Source: Asticcacaulis sp. AC460
GTDB lineage: Bacteria; Pseudomonadota; Alphaproteobacteria; Caulobacterales; Caulobacteraceae
Length of the DNA stretch: 64,000 bases
Reading direction: 5' to 3'
Assembly: GCF_000495795.1 (NCBI RefSeq)
Contig: NZ_AWGD01000011.1
Location: 203,508 to 267,507, forward strand
The notes below the pieces were generated by a model. It ran no database searches. It saw only the letters and a program-made list of their open reading frames with translations, and was not told the DNA's origin. Every line of letters starts with the position of its first letter. Positions within the stretch are counted from its first letter, which is position 1. This document shows, one piece after another, positions 1 to 8,806 of the stretch. Both the position numbers and the translations under genes were made by a program.

Positions 1-28
1 ATCACCCGCGATTGTCCTGTAAATTCCA

Positions 29-66
29 TTGACAATGCCGGCCTGAACATTTATGAACAATGTTCA
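29..66 (+). promoter_or_regulatory. Promoter with overlapping palindromic operator for the biosynthetic cluster
   Basis: TTGACA at 29-34 is followed after 17 bases by TATGAA at 52-57, a good sigma-70-like pair. A perfect inverted repeat, TGAACAT (44-50) and ATGTTCA (60-66) with a 9-base spacer, covers the -10 element and the expected transcription start, as a repressor site would. The first gene starts about 13 bases further on. The regulator is not identifiable here; the -35/-10 assignment is by eye. Confidence 0.5.
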
Positions 67-78
67 AATTTGCCTGGA

Positions 79-1086
79 ATGACACCCGTGACCTATCCCA
101 TCGGTCTTCGCATGGCCGGCGCCGGAACCTACTCACCGCAATTCCGCCAGCCGTCCACCGCGCTCGACGCCGTCTACGGCCAGGCCGAAGGCTGGACGCA
201 GACCAAATTCGGCATCGCCGAACGCGGCATCGCTTCCCGCGAAGAGACCACTTCGGTCATGGCTGCCCAGGCCTGCCGCGCCGCGCTCGACGAAGCCGGC
301 TGGGGCGAGGATTTCGATGTCATCGTCGGCGGCTGCGGCGTGATGGAACAGCCCATCCCCGGCACCTCGGTCCTGGTCCAGCACGAACTGGGCCTGCACA
401 AGTCCGGCATTCCCTGTTTCGACGTCAACATGACCTGCCTGTCCTTCCTCAGTGCGCTGGACCTGGTCAGCCTGGGCTTCAAGGCCGGACGGTGGCGGCG
501 CGCCCTGATCTTCGCCAGCGACATCGCCTCGGCCGGCCTCAACTACAGCCAGCCGGAGATGTCGGCCATTTTCGGCGACGGCGCCGCCGCCATCTGCGTC
601 GAAGCCGCCCCGGAGAACGGTGCGGCCATCCTGGCCTGCCGGTTTATCACCTTAAGCTCCGGCAAGGACCTGGCCCATCTGCGATCGGGCGGGACACGTA
701 TCCGCGTCGAGGACGGCTATGAGGCGCTGCAGGCCGGCGCGCGGTTCCATATGGATGCTTTCGGGATCTTCAAGGCCGCCGGAAAGCGCCTGCCCGAGCT
801 GATCAACGAAACCCTGGCCACCGCCGGCCTGACGATGGACGGTATCGACACCGTCATCGGCCACCAGGCCAGCAAGCCGGGACTGGAATATGTCCGCCAC
901 ATCCTGAGGACGCGGCCCGAGCGCGTGGTCGACATCTTCGGCCATACCGGCAACCAGATCGCCGCATCGCTACCGACCGCCCTGGTCGCCGCCCGCAACC
1001 AGGGCCGCCTGACACCCGGCAGCCATGCCCTGCTGCTGGGAACCTCGGCCGGGGTCAGCATGGGCGCCATGGTCGTGCGGTGCTGA
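79..1086 (+). CDS. 3-oxoacyl-ACP synthase III family protein (FabH-like ketosynthase)
   Basis: This thiolase-fold ketosynthase should condense or transfer an acyl group from CoA or ACP. The FabH-type triad is present: Cys120 in NMTCLSF, His262 in HQASK and Asn292 in HTGNQIAAS. Its 335 residues fit KAS III. The start is uncertain: ATG at 79 is used, with an in-frame TTG at 70 as alternative. It overlaps the next gene by 7 bases and opens a run of five overlapping genes. HQASK replaces the HQAN usual in housekeeping FabH, and the cluster setting also argues for a secondary-metabolite ketosynthase rather than fatty acid initiation. The acyl substrate cannot be read from the sequence. Confidence 0.85.
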   Translation: MTPVTYPIGLRMAGAGTYSPQFRQPSTALDAVYGQAEGWTQTKFGIAERGIASREETTSVMAAQACRAALDEAGWGEDFDVIVGGCGVMEQPIPGTSVLVQHELGLHKSGIPCFDVNMTCLSFLSALDLVSLGFKAGRWRRALIFASDIASAGLNYSQPEMSAIFGDGAAAICVEAAPENGAAILACRFITLSSGKDLAHLRSGGTRIRVEDGYEALQAGARFHMDAFGIFKAAGKRLPELINETLATAGLTMDGIDTVIGHQASKPGLEYVRHILRTRPERVVDIFGHTGNQIAASLPTALVAARNQGRLTPGSHALLLGTSAGVSMGAMVVRC

Positions 1087-2258
1087 ACGCACTGTTCGCC
1101 TATGCCGGTGCCCATTGCCCGCCGCCGGCGCGCCAAGCCCTGGAGCAACAGCAACAACGTCTGTGGCGCAGGCTGCCGCTGTCGCGCGCGCCGGCGTTGA
1201 AGGGTTTCGCCGGCAAGCCCCTGGCCGAACTGCCGGTGATCACCACGGCGCAGTTTCGCGAGCGCTTCGCCGACTACACCACCCAAGGCCTGGACGCCGT
1301 CCTCGCGAGCCAGGCCGCCATGGCCGCCGAAACGGGTGGCGCCAACCCGCTGCCGCGCGGCTTGAGCGCCGGGTTTTCGACCGGCACCGGCGGCGGCACG
1401 CGCGGCCTGTTTGTCGCCTCGCCGGAGGAGCGCAGCCTCTATGGCGGGATGCTGGCCGGCAAGCTGTTCGGGCCCTTTGAACTGGCCGGATTGAAACGGA
1501 TCGCGGTGTGCCTGCGCGCGCCCAACCGGCTGTACGACAAACGCCGGGTGCGTTTCTTCGGCCTGGGCGATCCCGATCGCGATACCGCCATCGAAGCCTA
1601 TGACCCGCAGGTGCTGATCGCCCCGCCGCAGGTGCTGCTGGACCTGGCGCAGTCCGGCCGTCCCCTCCCCGCTCTTAAACGGCTGTTCTACGGCGCCGAA
1701 ACCCTCAACGCCGCCGAACGCGATTTCGTCGCCACGCGGCTGGGTCGCCGGCCCGATCCGATCTACCAAGCGACCGAAGGCTTTCTGGGGGCGCCGTGCC
1801 GGCTTGGGACCCTGCATCTCAACGAAGACTGCCTGATCATCGAGCGCGCGCCTCTGGGCGGCGATCGTTTCCAGCCCATCGTCACCGACCTGCTGCGCAC
1901 AAGCCAACTGGTGGTGCGGCTGAGGCTCGACGACATCCTGCGCCCCGCCGTCTGCACCTGCGGCTCGCCCCTGGCGGCCGTCCAACCGGTCGAGGGCCGG
2001 GTCCAGGATATCTGGCGCTGGGGCGAACAGGTGGTCTTCCCCGGCGAGGTTGAAGCCGCCGTATCGCCGCACCTGCCGCCGGGGCATCGCTGGATCGCCA
2101 CGGGGCATCCGGACGGCATCGCCTATGCCTGCGAAGAGGCACGGGACGCCCCAGCTCTGGTCCAGGCTTTGGCCGTCTTCGGCCAGCCCCTGTCGCGGGA
2201 ACCCTATGACCGCGGCCTGGACTTTCCCAAACGCCGGCATGTGCGATGGCGGCCATGA
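1080..2258 (+). CDS. F390-synthetase/PaaK-like adenylate-forming enzyme
   Basis: This 392-residue protein resembles the phenylacetate-CoA ligase/coenzyme F390 synthetase branch of adenylate-forming enzymes, which activate a carboxylate as acyl-AMP. The glycine-rich phosphate loop STGTGGGTRG is at residues 100-109, a YQATEGF motif at 229-235 matches the adenine-binding A5 region, and TDLL near 269 matches the following conserved block. A CTC motif near 292-294 may bind metal. It is shorter than PaaK (about 430 residues). The start is GTG at 1080, inside the end of the ketosynthase gene, and its stop overlaps the ATP-grasp gene, so the genes are probably translationally coupled. The substrate is unknown; an acyl or aryl acid is inferred. 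Confidence 0.75.
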   Translation: MLNALFAYAGAHCPPPARQALEQQQQRLWRRLPLSRAPALKGFAGKPLAELPVITTAQFRERFADYTTQGLDAVLASQAAMAAETGGANPLPRGLSAGFSTGTGGGTRGLFVASPEERSLYGGMLAGKLFGPFELAGLKRIAVCLRAPNRLYDKRRVRFFGLGDPDRDTAIEAYDPQVLIAPPQVLLDLAQSGRPLPALKRLFYGAETLNAAERDFVATRLGRRPDPIYQATEGFLGAPCRLGTLHLNEDCLIIERAPLGGDRFQPIVTDLLRTSQLVVRLRLDDILRPAVCTCGSPLAAVQPVEGRVQDIWRWGEQVVFPGEVEAAVSPHLPPGHRWIATGHPDGIAYACEEARDAPALVQALAVFGQPLSREPYDRGLDFPKRRHVRWRP

Positions 2259-3352
2259 AGATCCTGCTGACCGGCACCCGAGCCCCCGTTACCCGCGACC
2301 TGGCCGCCGCCTTCGCGGCGCGCGGCCATGAGGTTCACGGCGCCGACAGCCTGGCCGCCGCCTCGACCACCCGCACCTTAAACAGCTTCACGCTCCATGC
2401 CCCGCCGGCGCAGCGGTTCGACGCCTTCGCCCGTGACGCGCAGGCCCTCGTCGATCGGTTACAACCTGACCTGATCCTGCCGCTGTGCGAGGACATCTTC
2501 TACTGGACCAAGGCGTCACAAGGCTGGCCGCTGTTCGCGCCGGACCTGAAGGCGCTGATCCAGCTCCATTCCAAGTTCGAATTCGTCGTCCTGGCCGATT
2601 GTCTCGGCCTGCCCGTGCCGCAAACCCGGCGCCTGAGTCCCGGCGAAGATGCCGAACCGGGCGACTGGGTCTACAAACCGGAATATTCGCGCTTCGGCCG
2701 GCGCCTGGTGATCCAGCCGCGACAGGCGCAAGCCCTGGCGCGCGATCCGAAAAATCCGTGGCTGCGCCAGGCCTGGATTCCGGGCGAAGACGTCTGCTTC
2801 CACGCCATCGCCCGTGACGGCGCCTTGCGCGCCTTCGCCGCCTACCGCTCGTCGTGGCGCACCCGAGGCGGGGCCAGCTATTATTTCGACCCGCTCGAAC
2901 CCGAGCTGGCGCAACGGCTCGAGGCCATGGCCGCCCGCCTGGCCGCGGCGTTGAACCTCACCGGCCAATTCGCCTGCGACCTGCGCCACGATCCGGACGG
3001 CCGCCTGTGGCTGATCGAGTGCAACCCGCGCGCCACCTCCGGCCTGCACCTGCTGGCGCATGATCCGGGCGCCTTGAGCGACGCCTTTACCGGTGGCGGT
3101 GACAGCATCCTGCGGTCCGACGGGCGGGCGACCTGTATCGGCCCGGCCATGTGGCTGTACGGCCTGCGTCCCGGCCGTTACCGGCCATGGCGGACGGACC
3201 TGCGCCGGGCGCGCAATGTCTTCGCGGGCGTTACCTGTGCCGCCGTGCTGGATACGATGGGTTTTTCGCTGCGCGCCGCCCTGGCCGGCCGCAACCTGCA
3301 GGACTTCCTGACCGCCGACATGGAATGCAACCGGGACCTGACATGCACCTGA
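2255..3352 (+). CDS. ATP-grasp domain ligase
   Basis: The 365-residue protein has an N-terminal nucleotide-binding-like segment (KILLTGTRAPVTRDLAAAF), a central ATP-grasp fold with a probable ATP-binding lysine in VYKPEYSRFG, and a C-terminal LIECNPRATSGLHLL motif whose Glu and Asn are typical Mg-ATP ligands. ATP-grasp enzymes join a carboxylate to an amine or thiol through an acyl-phosphate. ATG at 2255 forms an ATGA overlap with the previous stop and is preferred over ATG at 2246. The next gene starts 10 bases before its stop. With an adenylating enzyme and an acyltransferase-like gene alongside, amide-bond formation on a small molecule is likely; the product is unknown. Confidence 0.8.
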   Translation: MKILLTGTRAPVTRDLAAAFAARGHEVHGADSLAAASTTRTLNSFTLHAPPAQRFDAFARDAQALVDRLQPDLILPLCEDIFYWTKASQGWPLFAPDLKALIQLHSKFEFVVLADCLGLPVPQTRRLSPGEDAEPGDWVYKPEYSRFGRRLVIQPRQAQALARDPKNPWLRQAWIPGEDVCFHAIARDGALRAFAAYRSSWRTRGGASYYFDPLEPELAQRLEAMAARLAAALNLTGQFACDLRHDPDGRLWLIECNPRATSGLHLLAHDPGALSDAFTGGGDSILRSDGRATCIGPAMWLYGLRPGRYRPWRTDLRRARNVFAGVTCAAVLDTMGFSLRAALAGRNLQDFLTADMECNRDLTCT

Positions 3353-4338
3353 ACAATGCCCGGGTGCGGATGGACACCGTCGATCTTGCCGGCCGGCCGC
3401 TCGATGTGGTGGTGCCGCAGACACCCAATGGCTGCTGGCAGACCTCGCTCAGCGTCCTGCTGGGGCCGGTGGCGCGCGAGGAGGCCCGCCGGGCCTTGTC
3501 CGGACCGGAGCTGTGGGCCGTGCTGGCGCTCAGCCATGCCACCGAAGCCTTTGGCCGGCTATTGCGGATCGACCGGGCCGTCTATCCCGGCCACCAGTTG
3601 CTCAGCACCAATCTCTATGACGGCCGGCTGGACCAGATCATCGCCGCGGTCCCCGATCTGGCGCGGGCCTATCCCGACCGCGCCATCATCCTGCGTTCGC
3701 TGACGCAGCGGCCGCAGACCGGTGTGGCGTGGCCGATACGGGTGGTGTGGATCATCGACGACATGCCGGACATCTGGGCGAAACGCCGCGATAGCCGCCG
3801 CGATATGCGCAAGCTGGCCGAGTCGAACCTGACGGCCCGCTGTTTCGGTCCGCAGATCGACGATGTGCGGCTCGATCGCTGTCTGGCGCTGTATCGCCGG
3901 CTTTATATCGAGACCTATTCGGCCTTCAATCCCGACTATACGGCGGCCGGCCTGCGTGACCTGCTGGCGCGTGGGATCATCGAGATCTGGACGCTGGAGT
4001 CGGATGATGGTGACATCGCCGCCTTCTGCGCCGCCCGGGACGACGGCGAAACCCTGACCATACCCCTGGTGGGCTACGATCGCAGCCGCCCCCAGGACGA
4101 CGGCCTTTACCGGGCCATCATGGCGCATATGGCCCAACAGGCCATGGAACGCCGTCTGAAACGCAACCTGTCGGCCGGCGCGCCGCACTTCAAGCGCCAC
4201 AGAGGAGCCTCGCCGTGGATGGAATATCTGGTGATCTTCGACAGCCACCTGCCGGTCTGGCGGCGGATGGCCTATCGCCTGATCGGGGCGATGCTGAGCC
4301 GGTTCGAGGCCCGGCTGATGGCGGCCGCGGTCACCTGA
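3343..4338 (+). CDS. GNAT/FemAB-like acyltransferase candidate
   Basis: I do not recognise a named family with certainty. The 331-residue protein has the layout of a GNAT or FemAB-like aminoacyl/acyltransferase: an N-terminal mixed region, then a segment around DIAAFCAARDDGE that matches the central strands of a GNAT fold, and a C-terminal KRNLSAGAPHFKRHRG segment. ATG at 3343 lies 10 bases upstream of the end of the ATP-grasp gene and is chosen because the reading frame before it only mirrors that gene. It would transfer an acyl or aminoacyl group within the same pathway. Fold comparison could show another hydrolase or transferase. Confidence 0.5.
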   Translation: MHLNNARVRMDTVDLAGRPLDVVVPQTPNGCWQTSLSVLLGPVAREEARRALSGPELWAVLALSHATEAFGRLLRIDRAVYPGHQLLSTNLYDGRLDQIIAAVPDLARAYPDRAIILRSLTQRPQTGVAWPIRVVWIIDDMPDIWAKRRDSRRDMRKLAESNLTARCFGPQIDDVRLDRCLALYRRLYIETYSAFNPDYTAAGLRDLLARGIIEIWTLESDDGDIAAFCAARDDGETLTIPLVGYDRSRPQDDGLYRAIMAHMAQQAMERRLKRNLSAGAPHFKRHRGASPWMEYLVIFDSHLPVWRRMAYRLIGAMLSRFEARLMAAAVT

Positions 4339-5336
4339 ACCTTCCTGCGGGCATCGACGAAGCCTGGCTGCCGGTCGCCCTGAGCCATGAGGTCGGCGCC
4401 AAACCGCATGGCGTCAAGGTCGCCGGCGTGCCCGTGGTGCTGTGGCGCGGGCGTGAGGGTCTGAAAGCCTTTCTCGACCGCTGTCCGCACCGCAACTATC
4501 CGCTGTCGGCCGGGCGGGTCGAGGACGGCCAGCTGGTCTGCGCCTATCACGGCTGGGCCTTTACCGGCGACGGCGGCTGCGCACATGTGCCCGGATGTGC
4601 GGCCGGCGACCTGTCGCGGCTGAAGGCCGAAACCGTCGGCGTCGCCGAATGGCAGGGCATGATCTTCGTCAGCCTGAAACCGCAGGTTCCTTTCACGGAC
4701 GGATTGCCGCCCATTCCGGACGGTCCGGATTACGACCATTTCTGGTGGGCCATGAAGCCCCAGCGCGCCCGGGTGTTCGACGCGCTCGACAATGTGCTGG
4801 ACCCGTTCCACACCAACTTCATCCATGACGGCCTGATCCGGGTCAGCCACCGCCGCCAGACGGTCGAACAGACGATCGAGACCTTCGAAAACGGCTTCGA
4901 GGCGACCTATATCCAGAATACGGACTATGGCTGGATGTCGCGGGCGCTGGAGGGCAAACGGGCCCGCAGCCGCGGCCGCTATTTTCCGCCGGTGGCCTTC
5001 CAGGGCCGGTGGGAGGGACCGGAAAAACTCAACCTGTGCACCACCATCTGGTTCGTCCCCCAGGACGCGCACACCATCCGCCCGATGGCGCGGTTCACGA
5101 CCTTGAAATCCCGCGGACCGGCGTGGCTTAAGGAAGCGGCCATCCGACTGTTCCTGTTCCGAGTGATCGACCAGGACGCGGATGCCTTGACGAAGCTGCA
5201 TGACAATATCGCGGCGTTCGGCGGGCCGAAGTTCCGTGCCGGCCCGGGCGACCGGCTCGGCGACAAGCTGATGCGCCTGTATACCGGTGGCAAGCTGGTC
5301 CCCGAGGTCCTGGGACCGTTTCACATGGAGCTTTAG
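4215..5336 (+). CDS. Rieske non-heme iron oxygenase
   Basis: This is a ring-hydroxylating-type oxygenase large subunit. The Rieske [2Fe-2S] ligands are C90 and H92 in RCPHRN and C109 and H112 in CAYHGW. The catalytic iron site is N193-x2-D196-x2-H199-x4-H204 in LDNVLDPFHTNFIH. Homology to the family begins near residue 47 (GIDEAWLPVALS). The first 40 residues mirror the overlapping upstream gene, so true translation may begin later, for example at a CTG at 4335 next to the upstream stop; ATG 4215 is the only conventional start. It probably hydroxylates or desaturates the cluster product. No dedicated reductase or ferredoxin gene is adjacent. Confidence 0.85.
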   Translation: MDGISGDLRQPPAGLAADGLSPDRGDAEPVRGPADGGRGHLNLPAGIDEAWLPVALSHEVGAKPHGVKVAGVPVVLWRGREGLKAFLDRCPHRNYPLSAGRVEDGQLVCAYHGWAFTGDGGCAHVPGCAAGDLSRLKAETVGVAEWQGMIFVSLKPQVPFTDGLPPIPDGPDYDHFWWAMKPQRARVFDALDNVLDPFHTNFIHDGLIRVSHRRQTVEQTIETFENGFEATYIQNTDYGWMSRALEGKRARSRGRYFPPVAFQGRWEGPEKLNLCTTIWFVPQDAHTIRPMARFTTLKSRGPAWLKEAAIRLFLFRVIDQDADALTKLHDNIAAFGGPKFRAGPGDRLGDKLMRLYTGGKLVPEVLGPFHMEL

Positions 5337-5794
5337 TGATACTCCGCCTCGTCGGCGGGCAGTTGCATCAACTGGAACCAGTAGTCTTCGATCTTGGCGA
5401 CGATGCCGTCATAGGCGTCGATCGTCACCGGCTTGGTGATGTAGCCATTGGCGTGACGGTTGTAGCTGCCCACCACGTCGGCACGGGCGCTGGAACTGGA
5501 CAGCACGATAATCGGGATACAGCGCAAAGCCGGGTCGGACTTGACCTCCGACAAAAAGTCATGACCACCGATACCCGGCAGGTTCAGATCCAAAAGGATG
5601 ATGTCCGGACGGTCGGCGTCATCGAAACCGTCCTCACGGCGCAGGATGCTCAGGCCCTTTTCACCCGTCTCGGCAACGACGATATGGCGCACCCGCTGCG
5701 CCCGTTTGAACGCCCGGCAGGTCAGCATGGCGTCGCCGCGATTGTCCTCCACCAGCAGCACCCGCGCGCTGCGTTCGATCTCCATACCCGTCAT
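5333..5794 (-). CDS. Single-domain response regulator (Rcp1-like CheY)
   Basis: The 153-residue protein is one receiver domain: acidic pocket VEDNRGD, phospho-acceptor Asp in IILLDLNLP, a Ser-rich switch VLSSSSA and the conserved Lys in YITKP. The VEDN..D...CRAF pattern and YNRHANGYITKP are typical of Rcp1-like regulators paired with bacteriophytochrome-type kinases. The start at 5794 follows a GGAGGGAA ribosome site; a longer in-frame version lacks one. There is no output domain, so it acts by protein contact. No kinase lies within view. It converges with the Rieske gene, overlapping by 4 bases. Confidence 0.85.
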   Translation of the reverse strand: MTGMEIERSARVLLVEDNRGDAMLTCRAFKRAQRVRHIVVAETGEKGLSILRREDGFDDADRPDIILLDLNLPGIGGHDFLSEVKSDPALRCIPIIVLSSSSARADVVGSYNRHANGYITKPVTIDAYDGIVAKIEDYWFQLMQLPADEAEYH

Positions 5795-5915
5795 CACCGC
5801 TTCCCTCCGTGCCTTCAGGGATACCGGCCGCGCCTTCTGGCGGGTCCGGAGGCTGGGATTGTCCGCCAATCCCCCGCAACTGGCAAGCGATTGGGCTGTC
5901 ACTTTCGAGTGTAAA

Positions 5916-6581
5916 CTACTCACCGTTCCAGTAGCTGGTGATGGTCTTTTGCTCGAAGCGAACCTCGCTGAACACCGTCGTCAGGTGCTCGCCCAAAGGT
6001 GACTGGCCGAACATGCCGATCGACAAGGGTTTGGCCGGATCGACGCTGAAATCGCGCACGATTTCCCAGCTCTTGCCGTCACGCGAAGCGTAGAAGAAGA
6101 CCGAGGTCTTGACCCGGACCATCTTCATCCATATCTCGTCGACGCTGCCTTCGGTGCGGAAATGGTAGCTGTTGTCACCGACCGGAGTCGAGAAGTTGGA
6201 CGACACGGCATTGCTGTTGTCCGGAAGGCGTTCGAACAGCATTTTCGCCCAATAGCCTTCGCCGTTCCACACCACCAGGCCGGGGCCGTCATAGGCGGCC
6301 TTCAGCTGGCTTTTGGCCTTGAAGGCGAAGATGAAATCGCCGGCAGGCGGGGTAAAGGTCAGGCGCGGCGCAGACGATACCGCAGGCTCGCCGGCCGGGT
6401 TGTACAGGTCCGTCCCCTTGGGCGCCGTCAGGGTCACGCCGTCATCGGACATGGCCACCTCGCCGGCTTGCGACAGGGTCAGTTCGAACGGCAGTCCCTT
6501 CTGCCAGATGCGGATATCCTGGGCCACGGCATGGCTACAGACCAAACTGAGACCAATCACCAATGTTACGATAAAACGCAT
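5916..6581 (-). CDS. Secreted DUF1349-like beta-sandwich protein
   Basis: A signal peptide (about residues 1-20, ending SHAVAQ) precedes a concanavalin-A-like beta-sandwich of about 200 residues. The pattern YDGPGLVVW near the middle, followed by SSNFSTP and WMKMVRV, matches DUF1349-type domains found in carbohydrate-binding or glycosidase-accessory proteins. No catalytic residues are evident. It stands alone between the response regulator and a small lipoprotein on the same strand. A periplasmic or surface glycan-binding role is inferred only from fold and genomic setting. Confidence 0.65.
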   Translation of the reverse strand: MRFIVTLVIGLSLVCSHAVAQDIRIWQKGLPFELTLSQAGEVAMSDDGVTLTAPKGTDLYNPAGEPAVSSAPRLTFTPPAGDFIFAFKAKSQLKAAYDGPGLVVWNGEGYWAKMLFERLPDNSNAVSSNFSTPVGDNSYHFRTEGSVDEIWMKMVRVKTSVFFYASRDGKSWEIVRDFSVDPAKPLSIGMFGQSPLGEHLTTVFSEVRFEQKTITSYWNGE

Positions 6582-6643
6582 AATATCCCCCCGATTATCT
6601 GGTTATGGTTTGGTCTTATTGCGTGTATCGCTACGTGTCAAGT

Positions 6644-6985
6644 TCACTTCGGATGGCAGGTGACGCCGGACAGCGCATAGGCCTGTTGCGTGTCACGGCG
6701 GACGGCCAGGCATTCACCGTCCTCGATGACGATGTCGAAGCGGATCGGCTGGGCGGTGGAGTGGGTTTCGTAAGGCCCCAGCGGCGGCGGCAGAACCGTG
6801 ACGGTCGCGCCGTTGCTGGCGCCCAGTTCGATGCGGGCCTTGCCGACGGCCTGGGCCAGGGCGGAAGCAACGGCGGTCTTGGTGGCCGGGTCGTCCAGAT
6901 TAACGGTTGCCGGCGCGCGAACAGCCGCGGTCGACTGGCAGGCGGCCAATGCCAAGGGGAGGACCAAGAAATAGCGCAGAAACAT
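6644..6985 (-). CDS. Small lipoprotein of unknown function
   Basis: The 113-residue protein begins MFLRYFLVLPLALAAC, a lipoprotein signal with lipobox LAAC. The mature part has two further Cys residues (in ECLAV and VTCHPK) that could form a disulfide. The start at 6985 is chosen because the upstream in-frame extension is encoded by a dispersed palindromic repeat. I recognise no family; it is likely attached to the membrane and faces the periplasm. Confidence 0.55.
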   Translation of the reverse strand: MFLRYFLVLPLALAACQSTAAVRAPATVNLDDPATKTAVASALAQAVGKARIELGASNGATVTVLPPPLGPYETHSTAQPIRFDIVIEDGECLAVRRDTQQAYALSGVTCHPK

Positions 6986-7003
6986 GGGATAGCTCCGGAC
7001 AGG

Positions 7004-7150
7004 ACTCCCTCTCCCCGCCTGCGGGGAGAGGGTGGGGGTGAGGGGCATGCTTTACCGTCAGGTGCAAAGCCGTCCTCTGAAGGCCCCTCACCCGATCGCC
7101 TTCGTTTCACTCGGCTCTCGTCCTCTCCCCGCAGGCGGGAGAGGGAATTT
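7004..7150. repeat. Family 1 dispersed palindromic repeat, bipartite copy
   Basis: Two inverted arms are seen: CCCTCTCCCCGCCTGCGGGG near 7006-7025, and CCTCTCCCCGCAGGCGGGAG near 7126-7145 with GCCCCTCACCC at 7083. The copy fills the space between the lipoprotein gene and the S41 protease gene. Other copies in this window share the GGGGAGGG and flanking hairpin design. Confidence 0.7.
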
Positions 7151-7162
7151 TCTGCGCTCCCC

Positions 7163-8806
7163 TTACCGCGGCAGGGTCATGTCGCGGTTACGCTCCATGA
7201 TCCACCGCTCCGGTTTCTCAACCGCGATCGAAGGGATCTTCGACGTGCTCACCGACGCCGAGGACGACCGCACCGCCGATGACACCAACGCCGGACAGGT
7301 CGCGCTCGACCGGTACCCCAGGGCCGCGCTCAGCAGGCCTTCGCCGGCATCGCCCAGCTCATGGCCGTAGTCGTCATTGACCTTGCAGCCCGGGAGGCGG
7401 ACGCCGAACGAACCGCTGGCATTGTTAGGCACGAAGCCGTCCGCATAGTCGCCGAAGCCCAGGTGGTTCACCCCCTGGAACTGAATGGAGTAATAGGTCT
7501 CGCCGCAGTTATCCTCGGGGTAAAAGCCGTACGGCTTGCCGCAGGTGCCGGCGCCGATCAGCACCACCTCGACCCCCGCGCCACGCAGGCCGTTGACCAC
7601 CGCCTCGCTGGCCGAACAGGTGTTGTCGGTCGACAGCACATAGACCCGCGGCAGGTTCAGGCTGGGCAAGGGCGTACCGTCGGCGACGCTGAAACCCAGG
7701 CCAGTGCGGTAGAAGGGCACGGGCTCGTTGACCTCGCCCGTCACCGGGTTACGGTTGCCGGCCGCCGCATTGAAGCGCAGGGATTCGAACGTCTTGCCCG
7801 CCGTACGCGTATCGCCGGCCACCATGTAGCTGACCTGCGACGCCACCGCCAACAGCCCGCCGCCGTTATAACGCAGGTCCAGAACCAGGTCCGAAACGCC
7901 TTCGGTCTGCATCTGCTGCATGGCCGTGACAATCTCGGTTTCGCTGGAATAGGGGCTGAAGGTGTTGAACAGGATATAACCGACCTTCTGGCCGCCGCTG
8001 TTGAGGATACGCGTGCGATTGACCGCCTTGGTGACCAGGTTCTGCGACGTCACCATTACCGTGCGGCTGGTCGATGATCCCGGATCCTGGACGGTCAGGG
8101 TGGTGGTGGTGCCGGAACTGGACGGCCACAGACCGTTGTTCAGCGTATCGACCTCGGCCTGGGTGCTGCCGCCATTGACCAGGTCGATACCGTTCACCGT
8201 GAGGATGCGCGTACCGCGGATGAGCTTCTTCTGGCCGCCCGACAACTCCTCGGCCGGCGAACCCGGCTCGGTGAAGGCCACGCGGACGTCGCGCGGCACG
8301 GTCGCCGAGATGACGACAAATTCTGCGCCGTAGCTGGCGCTGGCCGTCGAGTTGCGCCGCGCCAGGTAGTCCGCCGTCGACTCGCTGAAATGGAAGTCGT
8401 CCTTGGCCTTGCCCGACGTCGTGGTGGCAAAGGTCTTCAGGCTGTCGAAATACTGCAGCCGTGTGCCGCCCAGGGCCGGATTGGTGTCGGCGACCTCGGT
8501 GTTCCACAGATAGGTTTCATGGGTCCACGACCGCAGCCAGTTCTTTTCGTCGGTGGCCGTGCCCGCCCGATCGGGGAAGGCATTGCCTTCAATGTCGATG
8601 CCGGTGCGCACGGCGGCGCACTTGTTCTTGAAGCTGCTGGCCAGTTGGAAGACGCCGGCCACCCAGCCGCCCGAGGGCGGCGTCACCGTGCCGCCACCGC
8701 CGCCTCCGCCGCCGCTGTTGAAGCTGCTGCCGCCACCCCCACCGCCTCCGCAGCCCAGGAGAGACGCCGAAGCGGCAGCCACCAGCAATAGTCTCACAAG
8801 GTTCAC
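7163..8806 (-). CDS. S41 family peptidase lipoprotein with PDZ domain
   Basis: A C-terminal-processing-type serine protease anchored as a lipoprotein. The start is GTG at 8806 behind a GGGGGA ribosome site, giving a signal ending SLLGC (lipobox) and then a Gly/Ser linker. A PDZ-like region (near GTRILTVNGIDLVNGG) precedes the S41 core: VLDLRYNGGG, the catalytic Ser in NTCSASEAVVNG and the probable Lys in AGTCGKPYGF. Such enzymes degrade or trim envelope or imported polypeptides in the periplasm or outer membrane. Cys residues near the active region (TCSAS, GTCGK, DNCGE) may form disulfides. It is transcribed divergently from the TonB receptor. Confidence 0.85.
   Translation of the reverse strand: MNLVRLLLVAAASASLLGCGGGGGGGSSFNSGGGGGGGGTVTPPSGGWVAGVFQLASSFKNKCAAVRTGIDIEGNAFPDRAGTATDEKNWLRSWTHETYLWNTEVADTNPALGGTRLQYFDSLKTFATTTSGKAKDDFHFSESTADYLARRNSTASASYGAEFVVISATVPRDVRVAFTEPGSPAEELSGGQKKLIRGTRILTVNGIDLVNGGSTQAEVDTLNNGLWPSSSGTTTTLTVQDPGSSTSRTVMVTSQNLVTKAVNRTRILNSGGQKVGYILFNTFSPYSSETEIVTAMQQMQTEGVSDLVLDLRYNGGGLLAVASQVSYMVAGDTRTAGKTFESLRFNAAAGNRNPVTGEVNEPVPFYRTGLGFSVADGTPLPSLNLPRVYVLSTDNTCSASEAVVNGLRGAGVEVVLIGAGTCGKPYGFYPEDNCGETYYSIQFQGVNHLGFGDYADGFVPNNASGSFGVRLPGCKVNDDYGHELGDAGEGLLSAALGYRSSATCPALVSSAVRSSSASVSTSKIPSIAVEKPERWIMERNRDMTLPR

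Noticed and set aside
717..2240. A 507-residue minus-strand open frame
   Set aside because: It runs antisense to the well-supported ketosynthase and adenylating enzyme genes and shows Gln/Arg/Gly-rich sequence typical of shadow frames in GC-rich DNA.
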